Origin: Sphingomonas sp.
GTDB lineage: Bacteria; Pseudomonadota; Alphaproteobacteria; Sphingomonadales; Sphingomonadaceae
DNA: 21,008 nt
Reading direction: 5' to 3'
NCBI GenBank assembly: GCA_025936675.1
Contig: JAICSX010000039.1
Coordinates: 1-21,008 of the forward strand
The notes below the pieces were generated by a model. That model had not been told where the DNA came from and ran no database searches. It saw only the letters and a list, made by a program, of their open reading frames with translations. This document shows, one piece after another, positions 14,906 through 21,008 of this stretch (the stretch's first letter is position 1; every line of letters starts with the position of its first letter). A program made the position numbers and the translations under genes.

Positions 14906-17242
14906 ATGTATCACGCACCAGATCGTTATAAGCGTTTGATTTCGGCCCGGCTCCCCGGCGGGGAATCGGCTGGCCTCGCCTCCGGCGATGATGACGGAGA
15001 AAACTCGCCGCTTCGCGACGTTCAACTCATCTCGCGCGCCCAGCTCGCACCCTTCTTTGCAGCCGCCAATGTCCTTGCAGTCCTAATCATGCTCGCCGAC
15101 TTGTGGGGCGTAGTACCTGCAGAATGGCTGCTCCCGTGGGCGGGCGTGGTCATTGCAGCGAATTTCGGCGCAATGCAGCTTGCGCGCACGCAGTCGATCA
15201 CCTGCGTAGGTCGCTCAGGGCACCGCGTTCCGTATTGGATTCTGGTGGGAGAGATCGCCGCTCGCGCAATCATCTTCCTCAGCCTGCCGCTCTACCTCTT
15301 CCCGCGCTTCGATCCGGGCACGCAGGTGATTGCCGCTTCGGTGATGGCCGGCCTTGGGATTGCGGGTCTCGGACTCGTTGTAATTCCGCAGTGCGCGATC
15401 GCGTGGATGATCGGCTTTACTTGTGGCGTGGGTGGCGCGCTCGTGCTCGCGCGCCACAGCGTGCCCTTTCAGCACATGCTGTCGATCATCTTTACCCTTG
15501 GAGTTTCGATCACCGGCGTGATGACGGTCGCACGCTGGGCGTTCCACCAGCTCAAGACCAACGCAGATGTCGGCAGCCAGAGCGAGAGCGCGAGCCTCCT
15601 TCTTCAGGAATATGAGCAGCGCGGCGTCGGCTGGCTCTGGGCCGTCGATGGGGAAAATCGCGTCACCTATATCAGCTTGCGCATGAGCACGATGCTTGGC
15701 CGCCCTGGCGGCCAGCTCCTCGGCCATTCGTTCCCTGCACTGCTTGGCGGACATGCCGAGCTTGGCAAGGTGCTTCTCGAACAGCAGCCGTTCACCAATC
15801 TTGAGATGGAGCTTTCAACGCCGCGCGGTCCGCGCTGGATCTCGATGGCAGGCGATCCTATCATCGATACGGCCGGCCGCTTCGAGGGTTTCCGCGGCGT
15901 CGGCTCCGATATCACCGAAATTCGTCAGACGCAGGAGCGGTTGACCCACCTCGCCAATGTCGACGTCTTGTCTGGGCTGCCCAATCGCGGCCGTGTGCGT
16001 CAGCTTCTGGGCGAGGCGCTGCGCGGCGCGACGTCGGGCAATGTGCCGTGCGCGATCATGTTCCTCGACCTCGACGGGTTTAAGCCGGTCAACGACACCT
16101 TCGGGCATCCAAAGGGCGACGCCGTGCTCCGCGCCGTTGCGAAGCGGCTCGTCGACGAGGTTGCTGCCGATGGTACCGTCGGCCGCATGGGCGGAGACGA
16201 GTTTGCGATCGTCGTGAACGACGCCCAGAGCCGAAAGAAAGTCGAAGGACTGGCGGACCGCATCATCCAGGCGATCAAAGAACCATACATGATCGACCAG
16301 ACCGAGATCCGCATTGGCGTGTCGATCGGCTGCGCATTCGGCCCGATCGACGGCGCCACGGTCGACGATTTGATTCTCAAGGCCGACCTCGCACTCTATC
16401 AGGCGAAGGACGCCGGACGCGGCTGCGCCCGCTATTTCTCATCGGAGCTGCAATCCGAGCAGGACGATCGCGTTCGTCTCGAGGGTGATCTGCGCTCGGC
16501 GGTCGCATCGAAGCAGTTCCACCTGGTCTATCAGCCGCTGATCAATGCGAAAACGCAGAAGCTCGTCGGCTTCGAGGCGCTGATCCGCTGGAATCATCCG
16601 CAACGCGGTTTCGTGCCGCCATCGGTCTTCATCCCGGTCGCGGAGGAAAGCGGCCTGATGCCCGCGATCGGCGCTTGGGTCATCGACGAGGCCTGCCGCG
16701 CTGCAGCGACATGGCCGGAGCCGATCACGGTCGCGCTCAACATCAGCCCCAAGCAGATTGTCCAACCGAACCTGCCGAACATCGTCAGCGAGGCACTTGC
16801 CCGTAACAAGGTCGCTGGCAACCGTATCGAGCTCGAAGTCACCGAAGGCGTCTTCCTTGGCGACAATGGCTCGACTTTGGATGTCCTGAAGCGCTTACGG
16901 GCGCTCGGCGTCGGAATCGCGCTCGATGATTTTGGAACGGGCTATTCATCGATCGGCTACCTCAACAAAGCCGTCTTCCACAAATTGAAGATTGACGGCA
17001 GCTTCGTCCGTGAAGCCGGCTCGCGCCCCGAGAACGTCGCTATCATCCAGTCGATCGTTCAGCTTGCCAAGAGCTTCCGCATGAACGTGACAGCCGAAGG
17101 CGTCGAAACCGCCGAGGATTTCGAGCGGATGCGCGACCTCGGATGCGATACAATCCAGGGCTATCTGTTCGGCAAGCCGCTCGCCTATGAGCGGGCGAAC
17201 CAGATGGTGCTCGGGCTCGGCGCGAAGCGGATGGCGGGCTAA
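14906..17242 (+). CDS. membrane PAS-GGDEF-EAL protein (c-di-GMP turnover)
   Basis: A 778-residue bifunctional c-di-GMP enzyme candidate. Several hydrophobic segments (about 35-205) anchor it in the inner membrane. A PAS domain follows (about 240-345, GVGWLWAVDGENRVTYIS to FRGVGSDITEIRQTQ). The cyclase domain has an intact GGDEF (429-433) preceded by FLDLDGFKPVNDTFGHPKGD. The inhibitory RxxD site is absent (ADGT at that place). The phosphodiesterase domain has intact FEALIRWNHP (E557), NISPKQ, ELEVTEG, LDDFGTGYSS, LKIDGSFV and AEGVET, so both active sites look competent. The start is uncertain: ATG 14906 has GAGGTGGGAA upstream, while TTG 14864 would add 14 residues. The flanking two-component genes suggest coordinated signalling. 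Confidence 0.92.
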   Translation: MYHAPDRYKRLISARLPGGESAGLASGDDDGENSPLRDVQLISRAQLAPFFAAANVLAVLIMLADLWGVVPAEWLLPWAGVVIAANFGAMQLARTQSITCVGRSGHRVPYWILVGEIAARAIIFLSLPLYLFPRFDPGTQVIAASVMAGLGIAGLGLVVIPQCAIAWMIGFTCGVGGALVLARHSVPFQHMLSIIFTLGVSITGVMTVARWAFHQLKTNADVGSQSESASLLLQEYEQRGVGWLWAVDGENRVTYISLRMSTMLGRPGGQLLGHSFPALLGGHAELGKVLLEQQPFTNLEMELSTPRGPRWISMAGDPIIDTAGRFEGFRGVGSDITEIRQTQERLTHLANVDVLSGLPNRGRVRQLLGEALRGATSGNVPCAIMFLDLDGFKPVNDTFGHPKGDAVLRAVAKRLVDEVAADGTVGRMGGDEFAIVVNDAQSRKKVEGLADRIIQAIKEPYMIDQTEIRIGVSIGCAFGPIDGATVDDLILKADLALYQAKDAGRGCARYFSSELQSEQDDRVRLEGDLRSAVASKQFHLVYQPLINAKTQKLVGFEALIRWNHPQRGFVPPSVFIPVAEESGLMPAIGAWVIDEACRAAATWPEPITVALNISPKQIVQPNLPNIVSEALARNKVAGNRIELEVTEGVFLGDNGSTLDVLKRLRALGVGIALDDFGTGYSSIGYLNKAVFHKLKIDGSFVREAGSRPENVAIIQSIVQLAKSFRMNVTAEGVETAEDFERMRDLGCDTIQGYLFGKPLAYERANQMVLGLGAKRMAG

Positions 17243-17250
17243 CCGTCAGC

Positions 17251-17268
17251 TCGGGATTTCCCGATTTT
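17251..17268 (+). terminator. short hairpin with T-run after the GGDEF-EAL gene
   Basis: TCGGGA-TT-TCCCGA followed by TTTT, 8 bases after the stop codon. The stem is only five to six base pairs, so this is a weak candidate rho-independent terminator. Confidence 0.4.
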
Positions 17269-17329
17269 CCATTGCTGTGGGTTAAGCTAGATTGAAGCCC
17301 AATCTTGGTGGGGGTCTCCTCTGCAGACG

Positions 17330-18964
17330 TTGATCGGGCCGCAGAGCTTGTTCAAATACCAGGCCGGGCGGGTGATCGCGCTCGGCCGCGTGATCCTGGC
17401 TACTCTGTTCCTGATCGCCGTCTGGCTTGATCCCAGCGAGCCCGCTACCGCGATAGTCGGCACCTACGCTCTGCTGATCCTCTATGCGCTTTCCGCGATT
17501 GGGATCGCCGCCGCGACCTGGCGCAACTGGTGGCTCGATGCCCGGCTAGCGGTTGCGACCCACGCGGCCGACATGGCGGTCTTCACTGCGATCGTCTTCT
17601 CCAGCAACGGAACGACCAGTCCGTTCTTCCTCTTCTTCGTCCTTCCCTTGCTGTCTGCAGCCATTCGCTGGAGCTGGCGTGAGACGGCGCTCACGGCGAC
17701 TGCGTTGGTCATTCTTTACATGATGGCGGGACTCCTCATTTCGGGAACCGGCACGTTCGAGCTCGAACGCTTCATCATTCGTGCCGGCAACCTCGTCATT
17801 CTGTCGCTCTTGCTGATCTGGTTCGGGATTCACCAACATCGAACCAACCTGTTCACCTCTGGCCAGCTCGATACGCCTTTCACCGAGCATGAGAATCCGC
17901 TCGCTCGCGCGCTTTCCATGGCAATGCAGGTGAGCGGGGCAACAGCGGGAGCGCTGGTCGTCGGGGCGACTGGTGAGGAGCCGACCGACGGTATCAGCAT
18001 CATTGGTGACAAGGAGAGAGGCTTCAACGTGGAACGAGCGCTCGTGCACGATGGAGCCCCCGAGGCCTTTCTCTACGATGTCGCAAATGACCGCGCCTTG
18101 ACTCGTGTGCCGCAGGGGCGTTTCCGGTTTGCGAGCGCGCACGACATGCTCGACGTCGACGAAGCGCATGAGCTGGAGCTGACGTCGGGGCTGATCGGCG
18201 AAGTTCATACGAGCACGCAGCATGGCTGGCTCGTGCTCTGGGGCATCCCCGAGCTCTCAAGCGACTTCGTTGATCTCGCCCGCGAGTTGGGCAGGGCCGC
18301 GGGCGTCATTCTCGATCGGCACGCGCTGTTCGCTGCCATTGCCAACGGAGCCGCGGCGCGCACCCGCTTGACGCTCGCGCGGGACGTTCACGACAGCATT
18401 GTCCAGTTCCTGGCAGGGGCTGCATTCCGGATCGAGGCGCTCAGGCGCTCCGCCAATTCCGGAGTTGCCATCACGGCGGAGCTCGATGAGCTGAAGCGGC
18501 TGTTGCTCGAGGAGCAAGGGGAAGTGCGCGGTTTCGTCATGGCCCTCCGCAGAGACCATGACATCGATTTGGCAGAGGCTGTCGCCGAGCTTCGTGCCCT
18601 CGCTGAACGCCTCGGCCAGCAATGGTCGGTCGATTGCCGAATCACCGCAAATGGGCATCGTGCTTCGATCCCGATCAGGCTGCAGCTGGATCTACAGCAA
18701 ATGCTGCGCGAAGCCGTCGCCAATGCTGTGCGCCACGGGGGTGCCGATCGCATCGACGTATCGCTCGATGTGGAAGGTGACAGCCTGCAGTTGAACGTCG
18801 CCGACAACGGCTCCGGATTTTCCAAGCGCAAAGGCCAGGCAATCACGGAGCCGTGGTCGCTAAAGGAGCGCGTTGAGCGTGCCAATGGTTCGATGCGATT
18901 GGTTTCTTCGCCCGGATCGACCAAGATCCAGATCAGCCTGCCTCTTACCGGAGCCGTCGCATGA
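17330..18964 (+). CDS. NarX-type sensor histidine kinase (HisKA_3)
   Basis: A 544-residue membrane kinase. About five to six hydrophobic segments lie in residues 15-168. A GAF-like region spans about 185-330. The HisKA_3 dimerisation helix has H354 in LARDVHDSIVQFLAGAA. The ATPase domain has an N-box-like LREAVANAVRHGG and G1 VADNGSGF. The lid usually written GxGLxxMxxR reads EPWSLKERVERANGSM, an unusual but R-conserving form. The gene overlaps its regulator by four bases (ATGA). The proposed start is TTG at 17330; no ATG lies nearby, and the GGGGGT upstream is about 15 bases away, so the exact start is uncertain. The signal sensed is unknown. Confidence 0.88.
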   Translation: MIGPQSLFKYQAGRVIALGRVILATLFLIAVWLDPSEPATAIVGTYALLILYALSAIGIAAATWRNWWLDARLAVATHAADMAVFTAIVFSSNGTTSPFFLFFVLPLLSAAIRWSWRETALTATALVILYMMAGLLISGTGTFELERFIIRAGNLVILSLLLIWFGIHQHRTNLFTSGQLDTPFTEHENPLARALSMAMQVSGATAGALVVGATGEEPTDGISIIGDKERGFNVERALVHDGAPEAFLYDVANDRALTRVPQGRFRFASAHDMLDVDEAHELELTSGLIGEVHTSTQHGWLVLWGIPELSSDFVDLARELGRAAGVILDRHALFAAIANGAAARTRLTLARDVHDSIVQFLAGAAFRIEALRRSANSGVAITAELDELKRLLLEEQGEVRGFVMALRRDHDIDLAEAVAELRALAERLGQQWSVDCRITANGHRASIPIRLQLDLQQMLREAVANAVRHGGADRIDVSLDVEGDSLQLNVADNGSGFSKRKGQAITEPWSLKERVERANGSMRLVSSPGSTKIQISLPLTGAVA

Positions 18965-19578
18965 CCAGAGTGCTTCTTGTTGATGACCACCCGATGATCG
19001 GCGCAGCGCTCGAGATGCTCCTGCGCAATAGCGAATATGAACTCCTCGAACGCGCCCGCACGGCGGCAGAGGCCAACAAGCAAATTTCGAAGCTCAAGCC
19101 CGACCTTCTCCTGCTTGATGTCCACCTGCCCGACGGGTCGGGTCTCGACGTCCTGAGGAAGCTCAACAAATCACGGTCGAAACCGAAGGTCATTCTGCTG
19201 ACTGCCGGCATGGATGAGTCGCAACTGCTTGCGGCAGCCGAGCTCACGCCTGAGGGCATGGTGCTCAAAACCTCCGATCCGGCGCTGCTGCTGGGCTGCA
19301 TGGATGCCGTCGCCAGCGGCGGCCGCTGGATCGATCCTGAAATCGCGGAACGGACGCGCCATGCCGAGGATCGCGCGGCGTCGGCTCCGCCGCTGACGCG
19401 GCGCGAGCGCGAACTGATCGAGCTGGTTCGCCAGGGTCTCCGAAATCGCGACATCGCCTCCGAGCTTGGCGTGACCGAAGGAACGGTGAAGGTCTATCTG
19501 CACGCGATCTTCGACAAGCTCCGTGTCGACAACCGCACCGAGCTGGCGCTGAAGGCGGCCGAGCTGATCCGCCGCTAA
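18961..19578 (+). CDS. NarL/LuxR-family response regulator
   Basis: A 205-residue regulator paired with the kinase before it. The receiver (about 1-118) shows LVDDHPM, phospho-acceptor D53 in LLLDVHLPDGSG, LLTAGMDE and the conserved Lys in MVLKTSDP. The LuxR-type helix-turn-helix (about 140-200) has LTRRERELIELVRQGLRNRDIASELGV in pieces, then TEGTVKVYLHAIFDKL. The start overlaps the kinase stop, and the stop overlaps by a few bases that of the convergent EF-hand gene. The N-terminal receiver and C-terminal HTH are both complete, so it should be a functional transcription factor. Confidence 0.93.
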   Translation: MTRVLLVDDHPMIGAALEMLLRNSEYELLERARTAAEANKQISKLKPDLLLLDVHLPDGSGLDVLRKLNKSRSKPKVILLTAGMDESQLLAAAELTPEGMVLKTSDPALLLGCMDAVASGGRWIDPEIAERTRHAEDRAASAPPLTRRERELIELVRQGLRNRDIASELGVTEGTVKVYLHAIFDKLRVDNRTELALKAAELIRR

Positions 19579-19844
19579 TAGCGTGCGAGGATGAAGGCTC
19601 GCGCTGCGCGATATTCGTCGGGTGTCACTCGGCCATCGCCATTCGCATCGGCAATCCGCCGGAATTCGGCGGCAGCCGCGGCCGCTTCGGCAGGCTCGAG
19701 CAAAATGTCGCCGTCACGGTCGTAGAATTTGAGCGCCCAGTTCATCAGCACCCAGTCACGCTCGAACAATTGCTGAGCGGCCGGCGTGACCGGCACCGTG
19801 GCAGGCGAAGCCGCAGCAACAGCCAAGGCGAACAGCAGGCTCAT
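19575..19844 (-). CDS. small exported EF-hand protein
   Basis: An 89-residue protein with a hydrophobic N-terminus (MSLLFALAVAAASPA, about residues 1-16), probably a signal peptide. It has two canonical 12-residue calcium loops: D42-R-D-G-D-I-L-L-E-P-A-E53 and D66-A-N-G-D-G-R-V-T-P-D-E77, separated by an Ala-rich helix. The ATG at 19844 is chosen because it gives this signal peptide; the same frame is open much further upstream, but that part overlaps the epimerase gene antisense and is spurious. It likely binds Ca2+ in the periplasm; no target is evident. It diverges from the epimerase gene across 91 bp and ends tail-to-tail with the NarL-type gene. Confidence 0.8.
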   Translation of the reverse strand: MSLLFALAVAAASPATVPVTPAAQQLFERDWVLMNWALKFYDRDGDILLEPAEAAAAAAEFRRIADANGDGRVTPDEYRAARAFILARY

Positions 19845-19935
19845 TGGACGCTTAAACGCTCGAACGGCGCTGCTGTTCACCGGGATTGCCTTGCCGGCGC
19901 TCAGCCCGCAAATGCGCGAGCATGGAGAAGATGCA

Positions 19936-20355
19936 ATGAAGCTGGGCCGCCTCAACCATGTCGGCGTGGCGACGCCCTCGATCGAGAAGAGCCTCGAGAT
20001 GTACCGAACCATGTTCGGCGCCGAGCCGCAAGGCGAGCCGTTCGACCTTCCGGCGCAGGGCGTGCGCGTCTGCTTCCTCGATGCGCCTAACAGCCAGATC
20101 GAGCTGATCGAGCCGCTCGGCGAGGGGAGCCCAATCGTGAACTTCCTGGAGAAGAATCCCGCGGGCGGACAGCACCATGTGTGCTTCGAGGCGGTGGACA
20201 TCGAGGAAGCGCGCGCCTGGTTCGAAGGCAAGGGTGCACGCGTCCTCGGACCGACACGCATCGGCGCGCACGGAACGCCCGTCTTCTTCATCCACCCGAA
20301 GGACATGGGCGGCGTGCTCACCGAGATCATGGAGACGCCGAAGGGCGCTCACTGA
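19936..20355 (+). CDS. mce: methylmalonyl-CoA epimerase
   Basis: A 139-residue enzyme of the vicinal oxygen chelate fold that interconverts (S)- and (R)-methylmalonyl-CoA between propionyl-CoA carboxylase and the mutase. Motifs are LNHVGVATPSIEKSLEMY (H8 metal ligand), SQIELIEPLGEGSPI (Q54), GGQHHVCFEA (H80/H81) and the C-terminal GVLTEIMETP (E130), giving the His-Gln-His-Glu metal set. The length is typical. The ATG at 19936 has GGAGAAG at 19924-19930. Upstream in-frame starts exist but lack family similarity. The mutase large subunit follows 35 bases later, so the pair is probably one operon. Confidence 0.93.
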   Translation: MKLGRLNHVGVATPSIEKSLEMYRTMFGAEPQGEPFDLPAQGVRVCFLDAPNSQIELIEPLGEGSPIVNFLEKNPAGGQHHVCFEAVDIEEARAWFEGKGARVLGPTRIGAHGTPVFFIHPKDMGGVLTEIMETPKGAH

Positions 20356-20390
20356 TTGGATTTGGCGGGGGAGGGCGCTAAGCCCGCGCC

Positions 20391-21008
20391 GTGACCGACA
20401 AGCCGTCAAAATCCGACTGGAAAGCAGTCGCGGAGAAGGAGTCGCGCGGGAAGGAGCTGTCGCGCGAGACGTTCGAGGGCATTCGCCTGAGCACCGTCTA
20501 TGGCCCCGACGACGCCGAAGGCATCGACAGCGGCTATCCGGGCGTCGCGCCGTTCACTCGCGGCCCATACGCGACGATGTACGCAGGGCGGCCGTGGACG
20601 ATTCGCCAGTACGCCGGCTTCTCCACCGCCGAGGAATCCAACGCATTCTACCGCCGCAACCTCGCCGCCGGTCAGAAGGGACTCAGCGTCGCCTTCGACC
20701 TCGCCACCCACCGCGGCTACGACAGCGACAATCCGCGCGTTGCCGGCGACGTCGGCATGGCGGGCGTCGCGATCGACACGGTCGATGACATGAAGTTGCT
20801 GTTCGACGGAATCCCGCTCGACCAGATGTCGGTCAGCATGACCATGAACGGCGCGGTGCTTCCCGTCATGGCCTTCTTCATCGTCGCGGGCGAGGAGCAG
20901 GGCGTTCCGCACGACCAGCTGACGGGCACGATCCAGAACGACATTCTGAAAGAGTTCGCGGTCCGCAACACCTACATCTACCCGCCCGAGCCGAGCATGC
21001 GGATCGTC
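20391..21008 (+). CDS. methylmalonyl-CoA mutase large subunit, 5' part
   Basis: The first 206 codons of a coenzyme B12-dependent methylmalonyl-CoA mutase, open at the right window edge. The start is GTG at 20391 ([11 protein letters not shown]). It matches the substrate-binding TIM barrel of the catalytic subunit: [63 protein letters not shown] and [11 protein letters not shown]. It rearranges (R)-methylmalonyl-CoA to succinyl-CoA, so propionyl-CoA from odd-chain fatty acids or branched amino acids can enter the TCA cycle. The B12-binding domain would lie beyond the window. A purine-rich stretch at 20365-20373 is the only candidate ribosome binding site and is somewhat distant. Confidence 0.93.
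   Translation, partial: MTDKPSKSDWKAVAEKESRGKELSRETFEGIRLSTVYGPDDAEGIDSGYPGVAPFTRGPYATMYAGRPWTIRQYAGFSTAEESNAFYRRNLAAGQKGLSVAFDLATHRGYDSDNPRVAGDVGMAGVAIDTVDDMKLLFDGIPLDQMSVSMTMNGAVLPVMAFFIVAGEEQGVPHDQLTGTIQNDILKEFAVRNTYIYPPEPSMRIV

Noticed and set aside
17290..17304. GATTG-AAGCC-CAATC stem before the NarX-type kinase
   Set aside because: A 5-bp stem is expected by chance, and there is no supporting context.
19845..20330. Upstream continuation of the EF-hand reading frame on the minus strand
   Set aside because: It lies antisense to methylmalonyl-CoA epimerase, lacks family features, and would put the signal peptide in the middle of the protein.

Overview
The window looks like chromosomal DNA of a GC-rich alphaproteobacterium, most likely a sphingomonad (Sphingomonadales). 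I base this on the style of the proteins, GTG and TTG starts, tightly overlapping operons, and a Pho locus next to an OprO/OprP-like porin. The genus cannot be fixed by eye. I saw no tRNA, rRNA, CRISPR array, insertion sequence or phage gene. Coding density is very high, and only one gap (9553-9853) reaches about 300 bases.

Left edge (1-2169): the 3' end of an ABC-2 type exporter operon (ATPase tail plus permease), converging on an isocitrate lyase/PEP mutase superfamily gene.

Core (2313-11206): a complete phosphate-starvation locus, phoR-phoB-pstS-pstC-pstA-pstB-phoU. The genes from pstS to pstB overlap by a few bases at every junction. A second, convergent pstS-like gene follows, and divergent from it lies a phosphate-selective porin of the OprO/OprP type. 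Pho boxes built of 11-bp direct repeats can be read before phoB (overlapping the phoR stop codon), before pstS and before the porin. Together these encode phosphate entry through the outer membrane (porin), periplasmic capture (two PstS proteins, one apparently lipid-anchored and one soluble), inner-membrane import (PstCAB), and PhoU-PhoR-PhoB control.

Middle (11360-12782): two tandem paralogous lipoproteins of unknown function whose core resembles a chaplin-type two-cysteine segment. They converge on a single-domain response regulator that carries two single-base frameshifts.

Signalling block (12757-19578): a LytS/LytTR-type histidine kinase and regulator pair, a membrane-bound PAS-GGDEF-EAL protein, and a NarX/NarL-type kinase and regulator pair. 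This is dense regulatory territory with c-di-GMP turnover in the middle.

Right edge (19575-21008): a small exported EF-hand protein, methylmalonyl-CoA epimerase, and the 5' part of the large subunit of methylmalonyl-CoA mutase, i.e. propionyl-CoA/methylmalonyl-CoA metabolism.
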